Shown here: piece by piece, positions 17,574-25,870 of the stretch
Position numbering within the stretch: position 1 is the first letter of the stretch
How the letters are laid out: each line of letters starts with the position of its first letter
Assembly (NCBI GenBank): GCA_046565505.1
Contig: JBKHYJ010000095.1
Coordinates: 124,001-188,000, forward strand
Reading direction: 5' to 3'
DNA length: 64,000 nucleotides
Source: JBKHYJ01 sp046565505
Lineage (GTDB): Bacteria > Acidobacteriota > Blastocatellia > UBA7656
Notes under the pieces: model-generated
What the model was told of the DNA's origin: nothing
Database searches by the model: none
What the model saw: only the letters and a program-made list of their open reading frames with translations
Program-made: the position numbers and the translations under genes

Positions 17574-18773
17574 ATGAGCTTCTTTGACCTCCCGCCGATC
17601 CTCGACAAAATGCTCTCGGTGGCCGATAACATCTCGGATTTGAATTTCTCCGTAGGCAGGCCGCCGCAGGTCGAGATCAATGGCAAACTCACGCCTATTG
17701 AGATTAAAGGATTGCGGACGCTCACGCCTTACCAGACGGAAATCATTGCCATGTCGTTGCTTGAAGGCAACACAGACGCCGCCCGCCGCTTCATTCAGAC
17801 GGGCTCGACCGATATAGGCTACGCCATCCCGAACAGGGTCCGATTCCGAGTCAACGTCTTCAAGCAGCGCGGCTCGATTTCTGTCGTTATGCGCGTGATT
17901 CCTACGCAGGTCCCGACTCTCGAAAGCCTCGGCCTGCCGCCCGCGCTCGGCGAAGTGTCGAATCTCAAGAATGGCATAGTGCTGCTGACAGGGCCGACCG
18001 GGTCGGGCAAAACTTCGACGCTCGCGGCCATCATTGACAAAATTAATAACGAACACAGCTATCATATCGTAACCATCGAAGACCCTATAGAGTTCCTGCA
18101 CACGCACAAGAAATCGACCATCAACCAGCGAGAACTAGGGACCGACACGCCCGCCTTCGCGCTCGGCCTTCGCGCCGCGTTGCGGCAGGCGCCGAAGGTG
18201 ATACTCGTGGGCGAGATGCGCGACATGGAGACCACAGAGATTGCGCTCGAGGCGTCAGAGACGGGCCACCTCGTGCTTTCCACGCTCCACACGACCGACG
18301 CGTCTAAGACGGTCAACCGAATAATCGGCATCTACCCGAAGTCCGAAGAGCATGTGATCCGCACGCGCCTCGCGCAGGCATTCCGCTACATCGTCTCCCA
18401 GCGCCTGATACCCAGGGCGGATGGGACGGGCCGCACAGCCGCCGTAGAAATATTGAAAGCTACGCCGCGCTCGCGCGAGTACATAGAGCAGGGCGAGAGC
18501 GAGGGCAAGACGCTACTCGAAGCAATGAACGATGGCGAGCTTGAAGGCATGCAGCATTTCGATCAAGTCATAGAGCGAATGATACGCGCCGGCGTCATCA
18601 CGCAGGAGAACGGGCTTGCATTCGCCACCAACCCGTCCAACCTGCTGCTGCGACTATCCGGGCTCGGAACTTCTGACGACATGCTCAGCCGCCGCGACGA
18701 GCGCAGCTATATACCGACCCGCGCGGCCGAGGCGATCAACAGGCATCGGATGGCCGATGTGGTTGAGCGATGA
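17574..18773 (+). CDS. pilT: Type IV pilus retraction ATPase PilT
   Basis: 399 residues. Walker A GPTGSGKTS at 140-148, the Asp box around 165-175 (VTIEDPIEF), Walker B LVGEMRDMET at 211-220 and the His box TGHLVLSTLHT at 230-240 mark a PilT/GspE-type secretion ATPase of the retraction subfamily. It forms a hexamer at the inner-membrane base of the pilus and powers pilin disassembly for twitching. AGGAG at 17563-17567 fixes ATG 17574; the open frame extends 64 codons further upstream but that part is not family-like. Pilus assembly genes are not adjacent; a zinc-ribbon pseudo-receiver gene follows on the same strand after 103 bp. Confidence 0.95.
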   Translation: MSFFDLPPILDKMLSVADNISDLNFSVGRPPQVEINGKLTPIEIKGLRTLTPYQTEIIAMSLLEGNTDAARRFIQTGSTDIGYAIPNRVRFRVNVFKQRGSISVVMRVIPTQVPTLESLGLPPALGEVSNLKNGIVLLTGPTGSGKTSTLAAIIDKINNEHSYHIVTIEDPIEFLHTHKKSTINQRELGTDTPAFALGLRAALRQAPKVILVGEMRDMETTEIALEASETGHLVLSTLHTTDASKTVNRIIGIYPKSEEHVIRTRLAQAFRYIVSQRLIPRADGTGRTAAVEILKATPRSREYIEQGESEGKTLLEAMNDGELEGMQHFDQVIERMIRAGVITQENGLAFATNPSNLLLRLSGLGTSDDMLSRRDERSYIPTRAAEAINRHRMADVVER

Positions 18774-18876
18774 GAGGGACCATTTTAGATTTCCGAGTCG
18801 AGAGCCGCGAGCTTGCGCGGTAAAAGCTCCGGGAGGCGAAGCCAGTCCCGCAACCTGAAATCTACGGAGTAGACAG

Positions 18877-19581
18877 ATGATAGCCAGTTGTCCGCAATGC
18901 GCAATGAGCCTGACGTTCGACGACGAGCGTCTGCCGACGGAGCCATTCAATGTGTTGTGCCCGCGCTGCCGCCAGTCTGTGACGATCATGCCGCCGCCGA
19001 AGGAAGAGCCCCGCCTGCCCGGCACGACCGGCATACTCGACGTTAAAGCCGAGAGCGGGCTCCTCCAGTCAGACCCGCTGCGCCAGCTCGCCGACCTGCT
19101 CTTGGCCGGGATGAAGCAGTCGCAGCCGCAAACTTCACAGTTGCCGAAATGGCAGCGGCGGGGCGTGCTGATTTGCCTGGAGGACGCCAGGCTCAGAGAA
19201 GACATACGCGCCTCGCTCGACATCTCGCGGTACGAGATTTTTTCAGCCGATTTCGCGCCTGAGGCCATCGAGATACTTCATGAGTCCCGCGCCGAAGTCA
19301 TCGTGCTGAGCCCGAGCTTTGACGCGGACCACCAGGGCGGCGGAGCGATGATGCAATACATCAACACCCTGACGCCACAGGTGCGCCGCCGGACCTATGT
19401 CGTTTTAGTGTCGCCGCAACTGCGCACGCTCGACACATACCTCGCTTTCGCCAACGGGGTGAACTTGACCGTCCACCCCGAGGACGTGCACACGTTCCAG
19501 TCGATCTTCGAGCGCAGCGTGCGTGACTACAACGAGCTCTACCGCCCGCTCAACCAGGCGAGCTCGATGGCCCCCTTTTGA
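18877..19581 (+). CDS. Zinc-ribbon and degenerate receiver protein next to pilT
   Basis: 234 residues. Cys5/Cys8 and Cys28/Cys31 form a zinc ribbon of the kind seen at the N-termini of some regulators. Residues about 95-220 have the size and pattern of a response-regulator receiver (RRGVLICLEDARLREDI, acidic pair Glu102/Asp103). The position of the phosphoacceptor Asp is Ser145 in VIVLSPSFD, so phosphorylation is unlikely. A Pro/Gln-rich linker joins the two parts. The position behind pilT on the same strand suggests a regulatory or targeting role in the pilus system; that is inference. GGAG at 18866-18869 supports the ATG. Confidence 0.85.
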   Translation: MIASCPQCAMSLTFDDERLPTEPFNVLCPRCRQSVTIMPPPKEEPRLPGTTGILDVKAESGLLQSDPLRQLADLLLAGMKQSQPQTSQLPKWQRRGVLICLEDARLREDIRASLDISRYEIFSADFAPEAIEILHESRAEVIVLSPSFDADHQGGGAMMQYINTLTPQVRRRTYVVLVSPQLRTLDTYLAFANGVNLTVHPEDVHTFQSIFERSVRDYNELYRPLNQASSMAPF

Positions 19582-19669
19582 CCGTGCGCCAAGTCTTTTC
19601 AAAGCGCCGTCAACCCTACTCCTTTGCCACGACCGACTGCCGGCGCGGGCACTCGCGCGGCCTCGCGGT

Positions 19670-19699
19670 TTGACACCGGCTGAGCTTTCTCGCTAATCT
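19670..19699 (+). promoter_or_regulatory. Promoter of the tRNA-Arg gene
   Basis: TTGACA at 19670-19675 and TAATCT at 19694-19699 with an 18-base spacer, ending 19 bases before the tRNA. Confidence 0.65.
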
Positions 19700-19718
19700 T
19701 AACGGCAAGTCCAATGGC

Positions 19719-19792
19719 GCGCCCGTAGCTCAATTGGATAGAGCACCAGACTTCGGATCTGGGGGTTACAGGTTCAAGTCCTGTCGGGCGTA
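19719..19792 (+). tRNA. tRNA-Arg (anticodon TCG)
   Basis: A 74-base cloverleaf: acceptor GCGCCCG (19719-19725) pairs with CGGGCGT (19785-19791), with A at 19792 as discriminator. The anticodon arm CCAGA-CTTCGGA-TCTGG gives anticodon TCG at 19753-19755 and reads CGA arginine codons. The T-loop GGTTCAAGTCC is canonical. No CCA is encoded, so it is added after transcription. Confidence 0.96.
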
Positions 19793-19871
19793 TTTATTTC
19801 CCCATCAGCCTTGTGAATCCCCCGGCCCCGCCGGCCGCACACAATCCCGGAACTGACTCCTATTTTTTTAG

Positions 19872-19900
19872 TTGACATTGAAAACCCCATGGCGTAATCT
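19872..19900 (+). promoter_or_regulatory. Promoter of the blaI-M56 operon
   Basis: TTGACA at 19872-19877 and TAATCT at 19895-19900 with a 17-base spacer, ending 31 bases before the blaI ATG. BlaI-family repressors normally bind their own promoter, so an operator probably overlaps; an AT-rich element just downstream (19905-19920) is a candidate. Confidence 0.65.
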
Positions 19901-19931
19901 GCGGTATAACTAAATAATTAGGAGATGATCG

Positions 19932-20333
19932 ATGGCACGGAAGAAGAACAGCGAGCAGTTGACCCCGCTTGAACTGGACATAATGAAAGTACTCTGGGAG
20001 GCCGGCCCGGCCACCGTGCAGGCGGTCCAACAACGCCTGCCCGAAGAGCGAAAGCTCGCCTACACCACGGTCCAGACCATGCTCAACGTGCTGCACCGCA
20101 AAGGTAAGGTGAAGCGCCGCCTTAAAAACAGGGCCTACCACTACCAGCCCGTCGTGACGCGGCGGCAGGTCGCGGGCCAGGCCATAGGCGACATAGTTAA
20201 TCGCTTGTTCGGGGGCTCTGCCGAAAGCCTAGTGATGAGTATGATAGAACACAGGCACCTCACCCACCAGAAACTGGCGAAGTTGAATAAGCTGCTCGAC
20301 GAAGCTAAGGAGGCGCGCGATGGAAACGATTAG
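19932..20333 (+). CDS. blaI: BlaI/MecI/CopY family transcriptional repressor
   Basis: 133 residues. LTPLELDIMKVLWEAGPATVQAVQQ begins the winged-helix domain; TTVQTMLNVLHRKGKVKR is the recognition helix and wing; the C-terminal helix (LTHQKLAKLNKLLDEAK) dimerises. Such repressors are inactivated by proteolysis triggered by a membrane M56 protease. The gene overlaps the M56 gene by 14 bp, so the pair is translationally coupled. A clean TTGACA promoter lies upstream. AGGAG at 19919-19923 precedes the ATG. Whether the signal is a beta-lactam is not shown by the sequence. Confidence 0.93.
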   Translation: MARKKNSEQLTPLELDIMKVLWEAGPATVQAVQQRLPEERKLAYTTVQTMLNVLHRKGKVKRRLKNRAYHYQPVVTRRQVAGQAIGDIVNRLFGGSAESLVMSMIEHRHLTHQKLAKLNKLLDEAKEARDGND

Positions 20334-21744
20334 CAGACTTGCGCTCACATTCCTACTGAATTCGCTCTGGCAGGTCACGGCGCTCGTCGCGCTGGCGGGC
20401 GCGTGCTCCTGGGCGATGCGAAGGTCGCCTTCCCGGTTTCATCACTTGCTTTGGGTGACGGCGCTCGCGTTGTGCCTCTTGCTGCCGGCGTCGAGCCTAT
20501 GGGGTCATTCCTCAAACATCTGGCCGTGGGCTTCGCCCGCAAATCATGGGCACGCGGGGATGGCGTCCGGCCCGGCTGCTGCCTCGCCCGCCTCAGCCTG
20601 GCTCGCAGAGTTTTTTCGCGGGCAGAGTCGACCCGTTTCCTTCGCGCCCTCCGTAGCCTCGGTCCTCGCCATTTGCTACTTGCTGTTTTTGTTGTACCGC
20701 GTGCTCTTTTTAATTCGCGCCTGGCAGAAAACAAGAGAGATCAGCCGGGCCGCCTCCGGTTGCGGCATACCCGGCTCGATAACCGCAATCGCCGACGAGT
20801 GTCGCGCCGCGGTCGGGCTGAAAGCCGTCCCCATTCTCTGCTCAGAGGCCACAGATATCCCTTTAACGCTCGGCGCCAAACGGCCGGTCATCATCCTCCC
20901 GACGAGCCTGCTTCGGGCGGCCTCACGGGAGTTGGTTTCCACGGCGCTCGGGCATGAGATGGCTCATATTCGGCGGCGCGATTACTTCTGGAATCTGGTT
21001 TATGAGCTGATTCACTTGCCGCTCTCGTTTCACCCGGCGGCCTTATTTGCCAAGCGCCGGATTCGGGAGACTCGCGAGCTGGCCTGTGACGAAATGGTGG
21101 CCGGACGGCTGATGGGTGCCCGCGCCTACGCCCGCTCGCTCGTAAACATGGCGAGTTCTATCACGGCGGTTGAGCACGCCACCTATTCATTAGGCATCTT
21201 TGATGCTGACAACCTGGAGGAACGAATAATGAAATTGACGGAGAAGCGCCCTCGCACTAGCCCCCGCCGCGCGATGATTTTGTTCGCGGCGGCGGTATTC
21301 GCGCTAAGCCTTTCGGCCGCGGCTGCTTCGGCTTTTTCGCTGAGCATCGGTCAAGGCAAAAGCGCCGCCACGCCCGCCGCGCAGAAAAGCATCGCCGGCT
21401 TGTGGCTGCTTTACCCGCGGACTGACGAGCAGGCGGATGATAGTAAAGGCATTACGGTCCTGCTGGAATTTAATGGCGACAAGCTCAGCGGGAAAGCCAT
21501 TTTTTCTTCGGAGTTTCAAGGCCCGCACGGACACGTGGTTAAAAAAGACGTTGAGTGGCCGTTGATCGACCCTCAATTCGATGGCCTGAACTTCTCTTTC
21601 AAGGTCAGCCCGCCGGATAGGGATGGCTCCGGCAACAGCCATGTCATTGAAGGCAAGATGAGACTCGCGGGCGGTGACTTTATTGGCAAATGGTCATCCG
21701 GGGGCGAGAGCGGTGAGTTGAAGATGATACGGAAGAAGGATTGA
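20320..21744 (+). CDS. BlaR1-type M56 family membrane metalloprotease
   Basis: 474 residues. Four membrane helices are visible in the first 330 residues (about 10-30, 43-60, 112-134 and 310-335). The zinc motif HEMAH is at 212-216, followed by RRRDYFWN, with the third ligand probably in ETRELACDEMV. This is the protease half of a BlaR1/MecR1 system that cleaves the BlaI-type repressor. The penicillin-binding sensor domain of true BlaR1 is absent; residues 355-474 form a compact beta-rich domain (GLWLLYPR...GKWSSGGESGELKMIRK) of unknown ligand. AAGGAGG at 20307-20313 lies inside blaI. The signal sensed is therefore unknown. Confidence 0.92.
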   Translation: METISRLALTFLLNSLWQVTALVALAGACSWAMRRSPSRFHHLLWVTALALCLLLPASSLWGHSSNIWPWASPANHGHAGMASGPAAASPASAWLAEFFRGQSRPVSFAPSVASVLAICYLLFLLYRVLFLIRAWQKTREISRAASGCGIPGSITAIADECRAAVGLKAVPILCSEATDIPLTLGAKRPVIILPTSLLRAASRELVSTALGHEMAHIRRRDYFWNLVYELIHLPLSFHPAALFAKRRIRETRELACDEMVAGRLMGARAYARSLVNMASSITAVEHATYSLGIFDADNLEERIMKLTEKRPRTSPRRAMILFAAAVFALSLSAAAASAFSLSIGQGKSAATPAAQKSIAGLWLLYPRTDEQADDSKGITVLLEFNGDKLSGKAIFSSEFQGPHGHVVKKDVEWPLIDPQFDGLNFSFKVSPPDRDGSGNSHVIEGKMRLAGGDFIGKWSSGGESGELKMIRKKD

Positions 21745-21933
21745 GATCAATCGCCGCCGGCAACCAGGGGCGGGGGAGCGGCAACAGCGGGATGCGGAAT
21801 GGACCAACCGGCTAAACGTTTTTTATCTTCCGCGCCCCCTCGCTACTCAGTACCGCGCCGCGCGGGCATTCCTGTTGCGACGGTCGCCGCTTTACGTATG
21901 AACTCTACTGATTCATGACAACAGGGCTTTTGA

Positions 21934-21959
21934 AAAGTGGGCCGCGTGCAAGCGGCCCA
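21934..21959 (-). terminator. Terminator of the ADOP permease gene
   Basis: TGGGCCGC at 21938-21945 pairs with GCGGCCCA at 21952-21959; on the minus strand the stem is followed by CTTTT. It lies 60 bases past the permease stop. Confidence 0.6.
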
Positions 21960-22018
21960 TACCAGAAATCCGTGGCTGCCGCTCGCGAGATTTTCCGCCG
22001 CGGTTGCCTGAACCCGAC

Positions 22019-24430
22019 TCATTCGTATCTGAGCGCGACCGTCGGATCAACCTTCGTGGCCCTGCGCGCAGGGATATAACAAGCCACCAGCGCCACCGCC
22101 GTCAGCAGAAGCGAGATGGCGGCGAACGCGAGCGGGTCGGTTGCGTCCACCGCGAAGAGCAGGCTCGCCATGAAGCGAGTCAAAGCGAAGGCGGCTGCCA
22201 ACCCTATCCCGACTCCCACCACGGCGGGCGCCATGCCTTGGCCGACTACCAGCTTCACTATGTCGCGCCGGTCCGCGCCGAGCGCCATGCGTATGCCGAT
22301 CTCGCGCGTGCGCTGAGTGACCGAGTACGACAGCACGCCGTAGATGCCCACGGCGGCCAGCACCAGCGCCACCACCGCGAATGTGCTCAGCAGCAGGGTG
22401 TAAAAGCGCGGCTGGGCGATCGAATTAGAGATGCGCTCGCGCATCGTCCTGACGTTAGCGACGGGCTGATCTTTATCGACCTCCTGCACCGCGCGGCGTA
22501 TGGCCGCGAGCAGACTCGCCGTGTCCGCCGTGGAGCGCACGACGAGCGTCGCGAAAGGCAAGGGCGTCTGGGCGTGGGGCGAGTAGGTCTCGACTCTCAA
22601 ATCTTTCGCAAGCCCGACATGCTTGACGTCCCCCACGACGCCGACTATCTCGCGCGGGACCGGCTCGCCATACCCGACGATCATCGTTTTACCTATGGGG
22701 TCCTGGTCGGCGAAGTGTTGCCGTGCCATCGTCTCATTGATGATTAAGACCGGGGGCGCTTTCTCAACGTCCTGCTCCGTGAAGTCCCTGCCCTTCAGCA
22801 GAGGGATGCCCATGGTCTGAAAGTACCCGGGGCTGTTGGCGTGAAATATCGTCGCAGGTTGTTCGGAAGGCAACAAAGGCGGCCCATCCGTCCTCCTGAA
22901 AGTCAGCGACATGTTCCCATCGCCGAAAGGGAGATTGGTTATTACGCCGGCGGATTGAACGCCCGGCAACACGTTGACCTTTTCGAGAACCTGGCTGTAA
23001 AAGGCCGCCCACTGCGCGGGCTCTTTGTATTTGGTGTCCGGGAGCGAAAGCCCGGCCGTCAAGACGTTATCGGCATTAAAGCCGGGGTTCACCTGCAGCA
23101 GGCGCGAAAAGCTCATCACCATCAAGCCCGCCCCTATCAGCAGCACCAGCGAGAGCGCGACCTCCGACACGACGAGCGCGGTACGAAAGCGGTTGCGTCG
23201 CGAGTCGGACGATGACCTGCCGCCTTCCTTCAGCGATTCATTCAGATCAGGTTTCGACGCCTGCAAGGCGGGCGCAAGCCCGAACATTATACCCGTCAAA
23301 AGCGACACCACGAACGTGAAGCCGAGCACTCGGCCGTCCATCCCGACGCCCTTGACGCTGCGCAGGCTTTCGGGGGCGAGCGCGGTCAGGAGGTCGACGC
23401 CCCACAGCGCCAGCAGCAGGCCGACGGCCCCGCCCACGAGCGCGAGCAGCACGCTTTCGGTGAGCAACTGCCTTACCAGCCGGCCGCGATTGGCTCCCAG
23501 AGCCATTCTTATGGCGACCTCTTTGTGGCGCGAGGCGGCGCGGGCGAGCAGCAGGTTCGCCACGTTCGCGCATGCGATCAGCAGAACGAAGCCGACCGCG
23601 CCCAGCAGCACGAGCAGCGCGGGTCGGACGTCGCCCACGAGCTGGTCGTGCAGGCCCACGAGATTTATCCCCCTGCCGGAGTTCGTGTCAGGGTACTGCT
23701 CGGCGAGCCTGTCGGCGATAGTGTTCATCTCCGCCTGCGCCTGCTCTTTCGTGACACCGGGGTTGAGCCGGGCGATCACGCTGATGTAGTGCGCCCCGCG
23801 AGAACTCAGGTCATCCGAGCTGAACGCGAACGGCGTCCACAACTCGGATTCCAGGTTGTAGAATTGGAAGCCCCGCGGCATGACGCCGACGACCGAATGG
23901 ATTTTGCCTTCGAGCACGAGGGTCTTGCCTTCGAGGTCCGTGTCCCCGCCAAGGCGCTGCTTCCAGAAGTTATAGCTCACGATCGCCACAGGCTTAGCGC
24001 CCGCCTTATCGTCGTCCGGCGTGAACGCGCGGCCGAGCAAAGGGTTCACGCGCAACAGCGGGAAGAGGCTCGCGGAGACCCGCGTTCCGGGGATGCGCTC
24101 GGGCTCCGCGCCGCCCGTCAGGATGAACGACGAGCCATCGAACGCCGCGACGTGCTCAAATACGGTGTTCTGATTTTGCCAGTCTATGAAGTTCGGCACG
24201 GAAGCGGGAGCCCCCGTCTGACCCCGCTTGACGCTTGTTTCCCAAAGCATCAGCAGGCGGTCCGGCTCGTCAAACGGCAGCGGCCGCAGCAAAACGGAGT
24301 TGACCACACTGAAGATCGCGCTGTTGGCCCCGATGCCTAAAGCCAGCGCCAGCACCGCAATGACGGTGAAGGCGCGGCTCTTTAACATTATCCGAACGCT
24401 GTATCGAAGGTCTTGATATATGGTTTCCAT
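22019..24430 (-). CDS. ABC transporter permease of the ADOP/MacB type
   Basis: 803 residues. It opens with METIYQDLRYSVRIMLKSRAF..., the ADOP (acidobacterial duplicated orphan permease) N-terminus, and continues with a MacB periplasmic core domain (about 45-245), an FtsX domain with three helices near 275-400, a second helix with a second periplasmic core (about 430-660) and a second FtsX domain to the end. Two repeated YxVxxRxxEIGIRMALGA-type cytoplasmic motifs (RHKEVAIRMALGANRG and TREIGIRMALGADRR) contact an ATPase. No ATPase gene is adjacent, as the name implies. Such proteins probably take part in efflux or envelope lipid/protein handling. The start is set by the family N-terminus; six extra codons are open upstream. 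Confidence 0.93.
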   Translation of the reverse strand: METIYQDLRYSVRIMLKSRAFTVIAVLALALGIGANSAIFSVVNSVLLRPLPFDEPDRLLMLWETSVKRGQTGAPASVPNFIDWQNQNTVFEHVAAFDGSSFILTGGAEPERIPGTRVSASLFPLLRVNPLLGRAFTPDDDKAGAKPVAIVSYNFWKQRLGGDTDLEGKTLVLEGKIHSVVGVMPRGFQFYNLESELWTPFAFSSDDLSSRGAHYISVIARLNPGVTKEQAQAEMNTIADRLAEQYPDTNSGRGINLVGLHDQLVGDVRPALLVLLGAVGFVLLIACANVANLLLARAASRHKEVAIRMALGANRGRLVRQLLTESVLLALVGGAVGLLLALWGVDLLTALAPESLRSVKGVGMDGRVLGFTFVVSLLTGIMFGLAPALQASKPDLNESLKEGGRSSSDSRRNRFRTALVVSEVALSLVLLIGAGLMVMSFSRLLQVNPGFNADNVLTAGLSLPDTKYKEPAQWAAFYSQVLEKVNVLPGVQSAGVITNLPFGDGNMSLTFRRTDGPPLLPSEQPATIFHANSPGYFQTMGIPLLKGRDFTEQDVEKAPPVLIINETMARQHFADQDPIGKTMIVGYGEPVPREIVGVVGDVKHVGLAKDLRVETYSPHAQTPLPFATLVVRSTADTASLLAAIRRAVQEVDKDQPVANVRTMRERISNSIAQPRFYTLLLSTFAVVALVLAAVGIYGVLSYSVTQRTREIGIRMALGADRRDIVKLVVGQGMAPAVVGVGIGLAAAFALTRFMASLLFAVDATDPLAFAAISLLLTAVALVACYIPARRATKVDPTVALRYE

Positions 24431-24854
24431 AGTTTTAGCGGCTCTCAATTCCGCGGACCGACTGTCTATGAAGCATCGCCGTTAGATACTCACGGATAGA
24501 TACTGACGGCGGCTCGTCGGGTTGATATACCCAAGCGGCGTGCCACCCATTTATCGCGGAACGCGGCCCCGCAACCGCTGATTATTAAGGCTGATGAAAA
24601 GAGTTGCGCCGCTAGCAATTAGCAGGTGATGAGCGCAAAACGAGAAGCCGGTCGCCGGCCGGGTCGATGACTCGGAATCCGTGGCCCGCAATCGTTTCAC
24701 TGTTCGCTTCTGGCATCCGGCTTTCCCATAATCGGAACCCGCGCCGCGGGTAATTCTGCTAGAATCAAATAGGAGATTTACGCCCGCCCCTTGTATTTGA
24801 CAGGGCATGAAGGCCGCGAGTCCAGGGGCGGACATTTTCGGAGAGGCGAAAGGT
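24431..24854. other. Intergenic region between divergent genes
   Basis: It separates the minus-strand permease from the plus-strand VWA gene. A TAGAAT at 24760-24765 is a possible -10 box for the VWA gene, without a good -35. No gene or strong hairpin is seen. Confidence 0.4.
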
Positions 24855-25811
24855 ATGTGCTATAAGAAAACTAACCTTCGAAAGACGCTCGCCGTAGCCT
24901 TCTTGATTCTCGCCCCGGCCCTGTGTGCGAACGGGCAGAAGAAGCAAGGCGACGTGTCGGCGTCCGACCGCGACGTGACCATTCTGGTCACCGCGCACCC
25001 GCACAATGATCGCACCCGCGCGAACGCGCTGAAGCTTCGCGCGGACGATTTCTCCGTCCGTGAAGAGAAGCGGCCGCAGCAGATCATATCCGTGAAGAGT
25101 CCGTCGGAAGCGCCGCCGGTCATGGCGGTCCTGATACAGGACGATCTTGTCCCGCGCGTGAGCAACGAGATTAACGGGCTTAAAGATTTCATCCGCCGCC
25201 TGCCGGAAGGGTCGCGCGTGATGACGGGCTACGTCACGGCGGGCTCTTTGCAGGTGGCGCAGGATTTCACGACCGACCGCGAGAGCGCCGCCAAGTCGCT
25301 GCGCATAGTGAAGGGCACGCAATCGGCCGCGCCATTCAACCCTTACGTTGAAGTGATCGAAGCGTTGCGCCGCTTCGACTCGCAGCCGGCGGCGCGGCGT
25401 ATGATTCTGCTCGTTTCAGATGGCCTCGACGCGTCGCGCGGATTTCGCAGCGCGAGCCCGACGCTTTCAGTAGACCTCGACCGCGCGATCCGCGAGGCGC
25501 AGCGGCGCGGCGTGGCGGTCTTTTCTTTCTATTCGCCTTCGGTGGGGTTGACGGGCGTGAACCGGCTCGCGGCCAATTACGGGCAGGGGTCGCTCAATCG
25601 CCTGGCCGATGAGACGGGCGGGGAGGCTTTCTTCTCCGGCACGGATTTCGTGAGCTTCGACCCGTACTTCAAGGAGTTCAATGCGCTGCTCGGGCTTCAG
25701 TGGGTCATCACCTACCGCAGCTCGAATTTAGGCTCAGGATTCCGCCACATAGAGGTCACGACGGAGTCAGACGTGCACCTGCACTACCCCGAAGGGTACA
25801 GCGTAAAATAG
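24855..25811 (+). CDS. Secreted VWA-domain protein with degenerate MIDAS
   Basis: 318 residues. A signal peptide (MCYKKTNLRKTLAVAFLILAP..., cut near ANG-Q) leads into a beta-rich stretch (DVTILVTAHPHND...) and a von Willebrand A-type domain at about 85-270. The metal-site motif DxSxS is replaced by DDLVP; the later SDGLDASRG is kept. The layout matches VWA proteins widespread in Acidobacteriota. Metal-dependent binding is therefore doubtful. AAGG before ATG 24855 and the lysine-rich start support this start over the open frame from 24807. It is monocistronic. A second VWA protein at 48.3 kb has an intact metal motif. Confidence 0.85.
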   Translation: MCYKKTNLRKTLAVAFLILAPALCANGQKKQGDVSASDRDVTILVTAHPHNDRTRANALKLRADDFSVREEKRPQQIISVKSPSEAPPVMAVLIQDDLVPRVSNEINGLKDFIRRLPEGSRVMTGYVTAGSLQVAQDFTTDRESAAKSLRIVKGTQSAAPFNPYVEVIEALRRFDSQPAARRMILLVSDGLDASRGFRSASPTLSVDLDRAIREAQRRGVAVFSFYSPSVGLTGVNRLAANYGQGSLNRLADETGGEAFFSGTDFVSFDPYFKEFNALLGLQWVITYRSSNLGSGFRHIEVTTESDVHLHYPEGYSVK

Positions 25812-25870
25812 CGGGCGCGGTCGATTCACCTGCGAAAAGTCACTGCGGCCGGGCCCCCGCGCATGCCGCT

